Source: Flavobacterium alvei (GTDB lineage Bacteria > Bacteroidota > Bacteroidia > Flavobacteriales > Flavobacteriaceae). Taken from it: a stretch of 64,000 bases of DNA. Both the position numbers and the translations under genes were made by a program. The notes beneath the pieces are model-generated. The model saw only the letters and a program-made list of their open reading frames with translations. It ran no database searches and had not been told where the DNA came from. The DNA is taken from positions 1 to 64,000 of the forward strand of contig NZ_PQVG01000004.1 of the NCBI RefSeq assembly GCF_002920895.1. The letters run 5' to 3'. Of the stretch, positions 9,337 through 18,834 are shown piece after piece (the first letter of the stretch is position 1; the number at the start of each line of letters is the position of its first letter).

Positions 9337-10461
9337 TTATTTTTTGGATGAACAACCTGACATTGTTGTTATTTTCACCACTTCGGTAGCAGGCAAGTTT
9401 TCGTTTCTGTTCACTACTTCTTGAACTACATTTCTAGTGATATTCTCAAAAACAGTTTCTATAACTGACCCTGTTTGCAAGGCTGCCGGACGACCAAAAT
9501 CTCCTGCTTCACGAATAGATTGTACTATTGGAGCTTCTCCCAAAAATGGTATTGCTAAATCCTCAGCAAGATTTTTCGCTCCCTCTTTTCCAAAAATATA
9601 ATATTTATTATTAGGCAATTCTTCTGGTGTAAAATAAGCCATATTTTCTATAATTCCCAAAACAGGAACATTTATAGCTTCTGACATAAACATGGCAACC
9701 CCTTTTTTTGCATCGGCAAGAGCCACGGCTTGTGGTGTACTCACGACAACTGCACCTGTAAGTGGTAAAGCTTGAACTATGGACAAATGAATATCTCCTG
9801 TTCCTGGTGGCAAATCAATCAATAAAAAGTCTAATTCGCCCCAATCAGCATCAAAAATCATTTGATTTAAAGCTTTTGCAGCCATTGGCCCACGCCACAT
9901 TATCGCTTGATTTGCAGGAGTAAAAAATCCTATCGAAAGTATTTTGACATCATAATTTTCGATAGGTTTCATTTTTGATTTACCATCCACTTCGACCGAA
10001 AGTGGTTTTGCACTCTCTACATCAAACATTATTGGCATGGATGGGCCGTAAATATCGGCATCGAGAATCCCTACTGAGAATCCCATTTTTGCTAGCGTTA
10101 CAGCCAAGTTTGCGGTAACAGTAGATTTTCCTACCCCACCTTTTCCTGAAGCAACAGCTACTATATTTTTGATTCCAGGTATTGATTTGTCTGGAGCGAT
10201 ACTTTTTTCTGGAGCCTCAACTTTGACATTAATAATTATTTTAGCCTCTGGTGAAATTTTCTCCAAAATAGTTTTTTTGATATCGTCTTCGGCACGTTTT
10301 CTAATATGTAACGCTGGAACGTGCAATACTAAATCAACAATTACTTCATCTCCAAAGGTCACTACGTTTGCAATGGCACCGCTTTCAACCATATTTTTTC
10401 CTTCGCCTGCAACCGTGATGGTTTCTAATGCTTTAAGGATTTCTTTTTTATCTAATTTCAT
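9337..10461 (-). CDS. mrp: Mrp/NBP35-type P-loop ATPase, iron-sulfur carrier
   Basis: 374 residues. An N-terminal MIP18/DUF59 domain (about 1-85) is followed by a MinD/Mrp ATPase with the deviant Walker A GKGGVGKS at 106-113. The family (ApbC, NBP35) transfers 4Fe-4S clusters. The usual CxxC after the ENM motif is absent here: the segment reads ENMAYFTPEELPNNKYYIFG. The only cysteine near the end is in the tail SGCSSKK. First gene of the mrp-nifU-ferredoxin operon, with a promoter box 80 bp upstream. Confidence 0.9.
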   Translation of the reverse strand: MKLDKKEILKALETITVAGEGKNMVESGAIANVVTFGDEVIVDLVLHVPALHIRKRAEDDIKKTILEKISPEAKIIINVKVEAPEKSIAPDKSIPGIKNIVAVASGKGGVGKSTVTANLAVTLAKMGFSVGILDADIYGPSMPIMFDVESAKPLSVEVDGKSKMKPIENYDVKILSIGFFTPANQAIMWRGPMAAKALNQMIFDADWGELDFLLIDLPPGTGDIHLSIVQALPLTGAVVVSTPQAVALADAKKGVAMFMSEAINVPVLGIIENMAYFTPEELPNNKYYIFGKEGAKNLAEDLAIPFLGEAPIVQSIREAGDFGRPAALQTGSVIETVFENITRNVVQEVVNRNENLPATEVVKITTMSGCSSKK

Positions 10462-10541
10462 ATTCTAACTGTGTTTTCAACTGAAATTACTCAACTGAAA
10501 TATTATATTTATTTAAACTGAATCTATTAAATTCTTGACTA

Positions 10542-10572
10542 CAAATATAGTGAAGAAGTTGTATAGTGACAA
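10542..10572 (-). promoter_or_regulatory. Promoter of the mrp-nifU-ferredoxin operon
   Basis: On the minus strand, TTG (complement of 10570-10572) and TATATTTG (complement of 10542-10549) are separated by 20 bp, matching the Bacteroidetes consensus. Confidence 0.6.
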
Positions 10573-10684
10573 TGTTTAAGGAGTTCTAATTTTGGAAATA
10601 AAGAAACAATAATGAGTTTTAATTTTTAATTAAGCAGAAATTGCTTCGGCAGTAAATGAATGTTTTAATAATTTTTAAAAATAA

Positions 10685-11020
10685 TTAATGCAAACTCATT
10701 TCTGGCGTCCAAAAATGTTTTTCTAAATCGACAATTTGATTATCTACAACAATAATTCCTTCACTTTCGAGCAATTGTTGCATTAGATTTGTTCCATCAA
10801 AATGGTGTTTTCCGGTCAGAAGTCCTTTTCTATTTACCACACGATGTGCTGGAACATCTTCAAGATTATGTGCAGCATTCATTGCCCAACCCACCATTCT
10901 GGCTGACCGAGCTGCGCCCAATGCTTTTGCGATGGCACCATAAGAAGTGACTTTTCCGTATGGGATTTGTCTTGCGACAGCATAGACTTTTTCGAAAAAA
11001 TTATCGGCTGACTTACCCAT
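10685..11020 (-). CDS. Alkyltransferase-like protein (MGMT family, no active-site Cys)
   Basis: 111 residues covering only the DNA-binding domain of O6-alkylguanine-DNA alkyltransferases. Where the active enzyme has PCHR, this protein has PAHR (57-60), so the methyl-accepting cysteine is missing. That is the definition of ATL proteins, which bind alkylated bases and flag them for nucleotide excision repair. The ATG start lies one base from the stop of the LysE gene upstream, so it is the last gene of a trmB-lysE-atl run. Confidence 0.85.
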   Translation of the reverse strand: MGKSADNFFEKVYAVARQIPYGKVTSYGAIAKALGAARSARMVGWAMNAAHNLEDVPAHRVVNRKGLLTGKHHFDGTNLMQQLLESEGIIVVDNQIVDLEKHFWTPEMSLH

Positions 11021-11021
11021 T

Positions 11022-11654
11022 TTACCAATAATATTTTATGATATTAATCAAAGTAATTATTGAAACCAATCCTGTGATACAACCAATAATTGTATTCATA
11101 TTTTTCATTATGAAATCTCTTTTATTTTCAATTTTGTTAAAAAAAGAAATATACAAATAAAAGACCAGAAAAGAGCCTATTAAAACGCCGTTTACAAATA
11201 TTAAAATTGTCGTTTTTTCAAATGAAAACAGTTGATAGGATGCTAATGTAATACTCACAAAAACATAATAAGGAATTGGGAAAAAGTTGAGAGAGGAAAG
11301 CAACATTCCCTGAAAAAAACGATTGGCTTTACTGTTTTGAGTGTATTTTTTGGTTTTGTCTTTTGGTTTCTTGGCAAGCCATAAAAAATAGACCGTCAAA
11401 GTTGAAAATATTCCGAATCCAATTTCGCGCAATAAAGTCACCAAATCTGGTCGTCGATTAATAACTTTTGCAAATAAAATGGAGAAAAAAACTTGAACAC
11501 AAATGATTAAAACTGCTCCAAACACAAACCATAACGCATTTCGTTTTCCTTCTTTATGGTTTACTTTTGCCGCTGTCATATTGATTAATCCGGGTGGAAT
11601 AATTCCTATAAAAGCACTAATAAAACCAAAAAATAGGGGCGTTATATAATTCAT
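11022..11654 (-). CDS. LysE family translocator
   Basis: 210 residues with about six hydrophobic segments. The N-terminal part (GIIPPGLINMTAA) carries the proline-glycine turn found in LysE/RhtB exporters of amino acids or metabolites. It is an inner-membrane protein; the substrate cannot be told. It lies between trmB (25 bp upstream) and the alkyltransferase-like gene. Confidence 0.7.
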   Translation of the reverse strand: MNYITPLFFGFISAFIGIIPPGLINMTAAKVNHKEGKRNALWFVFGAVLIICVQVFFSILFAKVINRRPDLVTLLREIGFGIFSTLTVYFLWLAKKPKDKTKKYTQNSKANRFFQGMLLSSLNFFPIPYYVFVSITLASYQLFSFEKTTILIFVNGVLIGSFLVFYLYISFFNKIENKRDFIMKNMNTIIGCITGLVSIITLINIIKYYW

Positions 11655-11679
11655 TTAAGATTTGTCGGAGTTGAAAAGA

Positions 11680-12357
11680 TTATTCTTTAATTTTAAATCG
11701 AATATAAGTAATGGCTTTGTTGATTTCTAAATATTGCTTTTCGTAAAAAGTCTGAAAAGCAGTCACTTCTTCGGGACTTCCTTCATTTACATACACATTA
11801 TGATTGGCATACAACACCTCGTGACCTTCGCCGTGCAGCAACCCAAGAGTATATCCGTGCATAAATTCGCTATCGGTTTTCAGGTTGACAACTCCATCTT
11901 TTTTGAGGATTTTTTTATACAATTGCAGAAAATCTGAATTGGTCATTCTATGTTTGGTACGCTTGTATTTGATTTGAGGATCGGGAAAAGTAATCCAAAT
12001 TTCATCGACTTCATTTTCGGCAAAAATATGGTTGATTAATTCGATTTGGGTACGAATGAAAGCTACATTATGCAAACCGGTTTCTACTGCAGTCTTGGCA
12101 CCTCGCCAAAAACGCGCTCCTTTGATATCGATGCCAACAAAGTTTTTATTGGGATATTTTTCAGCAAGTCCAACAGAATATTCTCCTTTTCCGCAACCTA
12201 ATTCAATAACTATTGGATTGTCGTTTTTGAAAAAATCGGCATTCCATTTGCCTCTAAGCGGAAACAAATTGCCTACTACTTCTTCTCTTGAAGGTTGAAA
12301 AACATTGTTGAATGTTTCGTTTTCCTTGAATCTTTTTAATTTATTTTTACTTCCCAC
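11680..12357 (-). CDS. trmB: tRNA (guanosine(46)-N7)-methyltransferase
   Basis: 225 residues, full length. It has the SAM-binding motif IELGCGKGEYSVGLA and the family signature GIDIKGARFWRGAK, followed by WITFPDPQIKYKR, where the Asp and Pro contribute to the active site. It methylates G46 in the tRNA variable loop. First gene of a minus-strand run with lysE and the alkyltransferase-like gene. A TAATTTTG promoter box lies 54 bp upstream. Confidence 0.93.
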   Translation of the reverse strand: MGSKNKLKRFKENETFNNVFQPSREEVVGNLFPLRGKWNADFFKNDNPIVIELGCGKGEYSVGLAEKYPNKNFVGIDIKGARFWRGAKTAVETGLHNVAFIRTQIELINHIFAENEVDEIWITFPDPQIKYKRTKHRMTNSDFLQLYKKILKKDGVVNLKTDSEFMHGYTLGLLHGEGHEVLYANHNVYVNEGSPEEVTAFQTFYEKQYLEINKAITYIRFKIKE

Positions 12358-12410
12358 TTTTTTATAAAATATTTTTACTTCTTACAATTCGACCTAAAGG
12401 TTTTGGCTGG

Positions 12411-12418
12411 CAAAATTA
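12411..12418 (-). promoter_or_regulatory. Probable promoter box of trmB
   Basis: TAATTTTG on the minus strand fits TAnnTTTG. The closest upstream TTTG (complement of 12442-12445) is 23 bp away, longer than ideal. Confidence 0.45.
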
Positions 12419-12447
12419 GGGAAATATAATAAGACGGAATCCAAATC

Positions 12448-14937
12448 CTATTTCTTTTTAGCCTTTTGGGTTTCTTTTGGAGTTTCTTCAGCTATTTTGC
12501 CTAATTTAATTTTAGTTTCACCATTTTTACCGTCAACTACGAGTACGCTTACAACAATTCCTTTGTATCGAGCCGTTTCTCTTGCTTTTGGGTCGGTAAT
12601 TTTATAATCCTCTTTTGGATTTCTCAACGGAATTCTCACCCCTAGATTAGTCCCAGAATGCGACAAAGAATAATCGCCTTTTACATCTATATTCAAAACA
12701 TTCGATGTGATTTTCAACTCATTAACCTTTATTTGTTCACCTTTTATGGTCGTGATTCCGTATAAATCGCTAAAAGCAATGTGGCTTACATCTCTATTAG
12801 AAAAAACAATTTTTCCTATTTTTTGAATGGGTTGAAAATTAATTAATGCCCCATCTTTAACTTGAAAATTGACGTTTCCTATAATAGATTTTTTGTTTAA
12901 CTCATTATTTGCATTAAGGACTCCTAAAAGTGATGCAGAAAGTGAAAGTTTCCCTTTTATATTGTTTGGACCAAAAGATTTTATGCCAAAATTATTGAAC
13001 GAGGCTAAAAAATTAGAAATATTACCCTCATTTAATTTTAGATTGGATTTGAAATGCATTAGTCCATTTTTTGGAATCAATTGGGCATCAAATCTTAACG
13101 AGCTTCCGTTTCTGCCTTGAATCAATCCGTTTTTGACATATAATCCGCCGTTAATCATTTTGATATTAATCTTAAAATTATTGGCCAACATTTTGTTGAA
13201 CGCCATTTTATCGACCGCCAAATCAAGATTTACTTGCGATTTACTAAATACATTTTGAAATTGATCGGATGATTGAGAATGGGATTGGGTTTTCCTCTTT
13301 GTGGGAGTTGATTTATCGTGATAGGACAAAACATTCACTATTTGTTTAACATCTAAATAAGGACTGTAGATTTTCCAATTAACAATCATTTTTTCGGGCG
13401 CATCATAATATAAATTGAGAAAATTATCCACTCTTCCTTCTAAAAAAACAATATTCTGTTTTCTTTGGTATTTGATTTGTTTTATCAACAAAGCCTCTTG
13501 GGTAAATTGTAAGTCTATGTTTGTCTTTTGAAAAGTAACATTTTTGGGTCTATAATAAAAACTGGCGTCTTTAATAGCAATAGCTCCAGTAAAACGAGGC
13601 TTATTCAGCCTCAAATCGACAATATCAACTTTAAAATCGAGGTTTACTTTGGCTGTTCCTGCTGAAAATTTGATGAAATTTTCATTAATCAAATTTTTCA
13701 ATTTAACTACGTCATATTCTGAATTAAATTTTCCAGTTGCCACAGGTTTTTCAAGATTATTGATAATAGCTGAAGGAATTTCTAATGGAATTTCTTTGTA
13801 TTCGCCCTTGAAATCAGTGATAATTATAGCTGAATTAGCATCGTTACAACCCAAACCATTTTTGTAATTATTAGTGAATTTTCCATTAAAACTACAATTT
13901 TTTACCGCGCCATATGAGGTTTTAAGTTCATCGTCTTTTATAACAGCATTAACCACAATTTCGGGATCACCCACAACACTCATATCACCTTTTATGACAC
14001 AAGATGCTGCAAGTGGAACTTTTAAAGCAAATTTGTTAAGCTTTGAACTAATATTATTGGCCAATAAATTAGAGGCATTATTCCATAAAATCTTAGTTCT
14101 AATATCAATATCAAATAAAGAATTGCCTTTCCCGATATTAAAATGAGCTTTGATAGTAAAAGGATCTCTTCCTATTTCAAAATCTTCAGTAACTACCGAA
14201 ATGAGATTTTTTTCACTCGAAAAATCAACCGCCAGTTTGCCTTCTATTGACTTGTCTTTCACAAAACTCCCTCTCAAAACATTAAATGCAAGACTTTTGG
14301 CAAAGGTTTTCAGATTGACTTTGGTTTTCCAACCTTCGTCAGTGTACTCAATTTTACTTTTTAAAGATTCTATCTGAAAATGAAATAGTTTGTTCCCTTT
14401 TTGGTTTTCAGAAATAAAAGTAACATTTTTCAAAACCACCTCATCAATAGAAGTTGTGGTGCTGCTTTCCTTTTTGGGTTCTTTTTTTTTAGGCTTAAAA
14501 ATAGTAGAATTGCTAACTCCGTTTTTGTCTTTAAACAAGTCAATAGTTGCGTTGTGAATGACAATTTTGTGAATGTTGACTTCTTTTTTCAATAAACTTA
14601 AAACATTCAAACGCACTTCAATTTCACCCGCTTTCAGAACAGGACGTTTGTGAATGGCAAACAAACTATCTTTCAACTCTACATCTTTCAAAACCACAGT
14701 GAAATTCGGGAATCCTACTAAGAATTTGTATCCAATGTCTCCAATTTTGGCTTCTCCCAGAATATTATCATTAATTTGAGTATTGATTTTTTTTACTATT
14801 TCGGTTTTATTTTTTTCGAAATAAATACGTAAGCCAATCGCACTTACCAGCATTAAAGCAAATAAACTCAGAAAGAATATACCAATTATTTTGAAGGTTT
14901 TTCTAATAACTTTGGCTTTATCGGCTAACTTTTTCAT
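12448..14937 (-). CDS. AsmA-like family protein
   Basis: 829 residues. One N-terminal membrane helix (about 17-36, FKIIGIFFLSLFALMLVSAI) is followed by a long periplasmic region rich in beta-strand. Its C-terminal part resembles the AsmA C-terminal region (the segment NFQVKDGALINFQPIQKIGK). AsmA/TamB/YhdP proteins are now viewed as bridges that move phospholipid between inner and outer membranes. The tail is basic (ETQKAKKK). The gene stands alone on the minus strand, with 90 bp to trmB downstream. Confidence 0.8.
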   Translation of the reverse strand: MKKLADKAKVIRKTFKIIGIFFLSLFALMLVSAIGLRIYFEKNKTEIVKKINTQINDNILGEAKIGDIGYKFLVGFPNFTVVLKDVELKDSLFAIHKRPVLKAGEIEVRLNVLSLLKKEVNIHKIVIHNATIDLFKDKNGVSNSTIFKPKKKEPKKESSTTTSIDEVVLKNVTFISENQKGNKLFHFQIESLKSKIEYTDEGWKTKVNLKTFAKSLAFNVLRGSFVKDKSIEGKLAVDFSSEKNLISVVTEDFEIGRDPFTIKAHFNIGKGNSLFDIDIRTKILWNNASNLLANNISSKLNKFALKVPLAASCVIKGDMSVVGDPEIVVNAVIKDDELKTSYGAVKNCSFNGKFTNNYKNGLGCNDANSAIIITDFKGEYKEIPLEIPSAIINNLEKPVATGKFNSEYDVVKLKNLINENFIKFSAGTAKVNLDFKVDIVDLRLNKPRFTGAIAIKDASFYYRPKNVTFQKTNIDLQFTQEALLIKQIKYQRKQNIVFLEGRVDNFLNLYYDAPEKMIVNWKIYSPYLDVKQIVNVLSYHDKSTPTKRKTQSHSQSSDQFQNVFSKSQVNLDLAVDKMAFNKMLANNFKINIKMINGGLYVKNGLIQGRNGSSLRFDAQLIPKNGLMHFKSNLKLNEGNISNFLASFNNFGIKSFGPNNIKGKLSLSASLLGVLNANNELNKKSIIGNVNFQVKDGALINFQPIQKIGKIVFSNRDVSHIAFSDLYGITTIKGEQIKVNELKITSNVLNIDVKGDYSLSHSGTNLGVRIPLRNPKEDYKITDPKARETARYKGIVVSVLVVDGKNGETKIKLGKIAEETPKETQKAKKK

Positions 14938-15077
14938 ACTCCAATACCTTTAATTTAAATAAAGATAATATATGTTTTATTAAATAAAATATTTTTTGAA
15001 TTTTTCACTAAGAATCAAACACTTAGTTCATTACTATCTAGAATAAAGCATACCAAAAAGAATTCAGAATTATCCAT

Positions 15078-15115
15078 AAAAAAAGCAGTCTAAAAAACTT
15101 TTTTTTAGACTGCTT
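15078..15115 (-). terminator. Rho-independent terminator of the HPF/RaiA gene
   Basis: A perfect 15-bp stem (15083-15097 with 15101-15115) and 3-nt loop. On the minus strand it is followed by a T-run. It lies 35 bp past the stop codon. Confidence 0.8.
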
Positions 15116-15150
15116 AAAAACGAATTTATTAAAATTCCTTTAAAAAAAAC

Positions 15151-15465
15151 TTAGCGTACTGCTTGTTTGTCAAAAGTAGTATTTAAAACTTTCTTTATTT
15201 TTTCTGTTGCCTGAAAAAAGGCTTTTTCTATCGAATCGGCGTGAGCAGTTACAGCAATAGGTTGCATTTTGGCTGGGCGAGCTTCTATCATACAACGTTT
15301 ATCGTTTACTCCGCCTTTGTCGCTATTTTCGTCTCCAAGATGCACCTCAATTCGAGTTACTTTATCGTCAAAACGAGCTAACTCTTTTTCTAATTCTGAA
15401 CTGAAAAATTTTTCTAATCTTTCGTGACCTTCAATGTTCTTGTCTGTATTAAATTGAATTTTCAT
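15151..15465 (-). CDS. HPF/RaiA family ribosome-associated protein
   Basis: 104 residues from ATG at 15465 (MKIQFNTDKNIEGHERLEKF). The frame is open 20 codons further but the family begins at MKIQ. It matches the short hibernation-promoting factor/RaiA fold: a beta-strand, the helix LEKFFSSELEKELARF, then VTRIEVHLGDEN. Proteins of this family bind the 30S decoding site and silence or dimerise ribosomes in stationary phase. It is a short form without the dimerising C-terminal domain. It has its own strong terminator. Confidence 0.82.
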   Translation of the reverse strand: MKIQFNTDKNIEGHERLEKFFSSELEKELARFDDKVTRIEVHLGDENSDKGGVNDKRCMIEARPAKMQPIAVTAHADSIEKAFFQATEKIKKVLNTTFDKQAVR

Positions 15466-15769
15466 AAGTAAATTATTTATTGATTGTCTCAAAAATAGCG
15501 AGTTATTTTTATAAAAACAGTTCAATTAATAAAACTTTATGAAATAAATACAGGGCAAAATTTTTCTTTATTTAAGGCAATTAACAATAGAGAAAAGAGA
15601 AAAAGAGTTTGCCAGATTAAAAGGATAAAAATTAAAAAATAGTAAAACTTATTTGATTCATATGATACGTATAATTTCATCCAAAATTAAATTTCTAGGA
15701 GGTTGACATTTGCATCAATAAAATTACTGGCTATCAATACATTCCCTTTCATTTTTAGCTATATTTGAA

Positions 15770-15777
15770 TTTACAAA
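15770..15777 (+). promoter_or_regulatory. Probable promoter box of the M13 peptidase gene
   Basis: TATATTTG, 14 bp before the start codon, fits the Bacteroidetes -7 box. No convincing -33 TTG is seen. Confidence 0.4.
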
Positions 15778-15790
15778 AAAAATTAAACTC

Positions 15791-17821
15791 ATGAAAAACA
15801 AATCCATTCTTCTCAAAACTTCATTTTTTTTAGTTTTAATTCTTCTTTTCGCCTATACCAAAAAAGAATCTCTAGTATCTGGAATAAACCTAAAAAACAT
15901 GGACACTAAGGTAAACCCTGGAGATAATTTTTATGATTATGTCAATGGCACTTGGTTAAAAAACAACGAAATACCATCTGACAAGGCCTATTATGGATCT
16001 TCAACACTAATTAATGATAAAGCACAAGAGGATGTAAAAGCCATAATTGAAAATGCATCTAAAGGAAAATTTGCTTATGGTTCAGATGAACAAAAAATTG
16101 GTGATTTTTATGAAGCCTATATGGATACCATTAATAGAGAAAAAATTGGAATCGCACCATTACTGCCTGAATTCAAAAAGATAAATGCCATTTCAAACTA
16201 TTCTGACTTAGCTGGCTATTTTGGTTATGCCAATAGTATTGGTATCAATATCCCTCTTGCAATTGGAATTACAGTAGATTTTAAAGATCCAAATCAATAT
16301 ATGCTTTATACTTGGCAAAGTGGTTTGGGACTTCCTGATAGAGAATATTATATTCTTGAAGACGACAAATCAAAAGAAATACGCAAAAAATATGTAACTC
16401 ATATTGCAAAAATGCTCCAATTGGGTGGCGTAGAAAATTCGTCTGAACTTGCTCCTAAAATTATGGCATTAGAAACCACTTTGGCTGGTAAGCATATGAA
16501 AAAAGAGGAAACACGAGATATGGTTAAACTTTACAACAAGTATGAAATAAAGGATTTAAATACTCTTATGCCTGATTTTAACTGGAGTTTAATGTTTAAG
16601 AATGCAGGGATTATTAATCAAAAAAATATAACTGTCACACAAATAGAATACATTAAATCGCTAAGTTCTATCATAAAAACAACTTCATTAAACACTTGGA
16701 AAGCCTATCTAAAATGGAATACAATTGACAATTCAGCAAAGTATTTGAACGCTGCTTTAGATATTCAAAACTTTGAATTCAAAGGTAAAACCCTTTGGGG
16801 AATGAAAAAACAAGTACCACTGTGGCGTAGAGGAGTTCAAAGAGTAAATGATAATCTTGGTGAAATTGTTGGAAAAGTATATGTTAAAAAGCATTTTTCA
16901 CCTGAAGCAAAAGAAAAAGTAACTGTTTTAGTAAAAAATCTTCTAAAAGCTTATGGCGAAAGCATTAAAAATTTGGATTGGATGAGTCTTGAAACTAAAA
17001 AGCAAGCCTTGGATAAATTATCTAAATTCACTCTAAAAATTGGATACCCTGACAAATGGAGAGATTATTCCTCCTTAAAAGTAGTCAAAGGTGACCTTTT
17101 TGGCAACTTACAAAGAGCCGCTGTCTTTGAAAACAATAGACAAATCGCCAAATTAGGCAAACCAGTTGATAGAACAGAGTGGGAAATGACACCCCAAACA
17201 GTAAATGCCTATTACAATTCAACATTAAACGAAATTGTTTTTCCAGCAGCCTATTTGCAACCACCCTACTTTGATTTATTGGCTGAAGATGCAGCAAATT
17301 ACGGCGGAGTTGGCGCAACAATTGGACATGAAATTGGACATGGATTTGACGACCAAGGAAGTACTTTTGATGGTGACGGTGTGATGCGCAACTGGTGGAC
17401 GCCAGAAGATTTAACTGCCTTTAAACAAAAAACAGCTGCTTTAGTGACCCAATACAATGGATTCAAAATATTTCCTGATCTCAATGTAAATGGTGAATTT
17501 ACACTAGGAGAAAATATTGGAGACTTAGGAGGACTAACTATAGCATTGAAAGCCTACAAAGAAAGCCTTAATGGCAAGGAATCTCCCGTTATAGATGGTT
17601 TCACAGGGGATCAACGTGTGTTTATTGCCTTTGGCCAAAGTTTTTTAGGAAAAATTCGTGAAGAAGCCCTACGAAGTCTTATGGCAAGTGACCCGCATTC
17701 TCCCGACAAATACAGGGTTAATGGAGTGGTGAGAAACATTCCAGAATTTTACACTGCATTCAACATAAAACCTACTGATTCTTTATATTTAGCTCCCGAT
17801 AAAAGGGTTAAAATCTGGTAA
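15791..17821 (+). CDS. M13 family zinc metallopeptidase (neprilysin/PepO-like)
   Basis: 676 residues. The zinc site is complete: HEIGH at 513-517 and the third ligand Glu574 in GENIGDLGG. The substrate-binding motif of the family (NAYYNSTLNEIVFPAA) is present upstream, and the C-terminal region ends in ...DKRVKIW. The N-terminus is a hydrophobic export signal (about 8-21). The sequence FAYTKKES looks like a lipobox with Tyr22 in place of Cys, so the protein is probably periplasmic or membrane-anchored and not lipidated. It degrades peptides outside the cytoplasm. It is transcribed alone and ends at a strong hairpin. Confidence 0.9.
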   Translation: MKNKSILLKTSFFLVLILLFAYTKKESLVSGINLKNMDTKVNPGDNFYDYVNGTWLKNNEIPSDKAYYGSSTLINDKAQEDVKAIIENASKGKFAYGSDEQKIGDFYEAYMDTINREKIGIAPLLPEFKKINAISNYSDLAGYFGYANSIGINIPLAIGITVDFKDPNQYMLYTWQSGLGLPDREYYILEDDKSKEIRKKYVTHIAKMLQLGGVENSSELAPKIMALETTLAGKHMKKEETRDMVKLYNKYEIKDLNTLMPDFNWSLMFKNAGIINQKNITVTQIEYIKSLSSIIKTTSLNTWKAYLKWNTIDNSAKYLNAALDIQNFEFKGKTLWGMKKQVPLWRRGVQRVNDNLGEIVGKVYVKKHFSPEAKEKVTVLVKNLLKAYGESIKNLDWMSLETKKQALDKLSKFTLKIGYPDKWRDYSSLKVVKGDLFGNLQRAAVFENNRQIAKLGKPVDRTEWEMTPQTVNAYYNSTLNEIVFPAAYLQPPYFDLLAEDAANYGGVGATIGHEIGHGFDDQGSTFDGDGVMRNWWTPEDLTAFKQKTAALVTQYNGFKIFPDLNVNGEFTLGENIGDLGGLTIALKAYKESLNGKESPVIDGFTGDQRVFIAFGQSFLGKIREEALRSLMASDPHSPDKYRVNGVVRNIPEFYTAFNIKPTDSLYLAPDKRVKIW

Positions 17822-17850
17822 ATTCAATATTTAAAACTTCATTAAAATAA

Positions 17851-17888
17851 AAACCATAATTACTCCAGAAAGTAATTATGGTTTTTTT
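17851..17888. terminator. Bidirectional rho-independent terminator
   Basis: A perfect 14-bp stem (17851-17864 with 17871-17884) with a 6-nt loop and a T-run. It lies between the M13 peptidase gene and the minus-strand tRNA-Ala, and can serve both. Confidence 0.85.
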
Positions 17889-17889
17889 G

Positions 17890-17963
17890 TGGAGAATACC
17901 GGAATCGAACCGGTTACCTCTTGCCTGCCAGGCAAGCGCTCTAGCCAAGTGAGCTAATCCCCC
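17890..17963 (-). tRNA. tRNA-Ala (anticodon GGC)
   Basis: A 74-nt cloverleaf on the minus strand. The acceptor stem GGGGGAT pairs with ATTCTCC, allowing G-U pairs. The anticodon stem CTTGC/GCAAG encloses the loop CTGGCAG, giving anticodon GGC. The T-arm has GGTTCGATTCC. CCA is not encoded; the discriminator base is A. Confidence 0.92.
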
Positions 17964-18066
17964 AATCGAGTGGCAAATATAACATATAAATATAGCACAA
18001 AGCAAATTTTGAAAAAAAATATCCTGCTTGTCTTAATATTTTTAACTTTACATCAAAATCAGTGCA

Positions 18067-18831
18067 ATGCTTTCAGAAAATTTAAACGGTTCTATTATCA
18101 CAACTATCGAAAACAAAATCGCAACCCTCGAATTTGGTCATCCTGCGAGCAATTCTTTTCCGAGTGATTTATTGAATCGATTGACCAATGAACTCCATAA
18201 TTTAAGCACTAATTCAGCTGTTTCGGTTATTATTTTAAAAAGCAGTGGTTCAGGAGCCTTTTGTGCTGGAGCTTCTTTTGACGAATTGTTGGTTGTTTCC
18301 AATCTCGAAGAAGCCACAGAATTCTTTTCGGGTTTTGCCAATGTCTTGAATGCAATGCGAACTTGTTCAAAAATTATAATTGGAAGAATTCACGGAAAAG
18401 CCGTTGGTGGCGGAGTAGGAATTATATCAGCCTGTGATTATGCCTTGGCAACAACCGAAAGTTCGATAAAATTATCAGAATTAACCATAGGAATTGGGCC
18501 TTTCGTGATTGAACCTGCCGTGAGCAGAAAAATAGGAAAAAGTGCCACGGCCGAAATGGCTTTAGACACGGAATGGAAAACCGCCGCTTGGGCAGGCCAA
18601 AAAGGATTGTATGCCAAAGTATTGGAAACACAAGAAAAATTAGACCAAGAAATTACGACTTTGGCCAATAAACTAGCCAGTTACAACCCGGAAGCTTTAT
18701 TCGAAATGAAAAAAGTGCTTTGGAAAGGAACCGAAATCTGGAATACTCTATTATATGAAAGAGCCGAAATTTCGGGAAAATTGGTGCTCTCGGATTTTTC
18801 AAGAAAAGCCTTGTCTCAACTTAAAAAATAA
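18067..18831 (+). CDS. Enoyl-CoA hydratase/isomerase family protein
   Basis: 254 residues, crotonase fold. The two oxyanion-hole segments are visible: GSGAFCAGASFDEL and IHGKAVGGGVGIISACDYALA. The C-terminal helices complete the fold. The exact reaction (hydratase, isomerase or another crotonase activity) cannot be set from sequence alone. The neighbouring downstream gene encodes a tiny membrane protein starting 3 bp after the stop, so the two are probably co-transcribed. Confidence 0.82.
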   Translation: MLSENLNGSIITTIENKIATLEFGHPASNSFPSDLLNRLTNELHNLSTNSAVSVIILKSSGSGAFCAGASFDELLVVSNLEEATEFFSGFANVLNAMRTCSKIIIGRIHGKAVGGGVGIISACDYALATTESSIKLSELTIGIGPFVIEPAVSRKIGKSATAEMALDTEWKTAAWAGQKGLYAKVLETQEKLDQEITTLANKLASYNPEALFEMKKVLWKGTEIWNTLLYERAEISGKLVLSDFSRKALSQLKK

Positions 18832-18834
18832 ACA

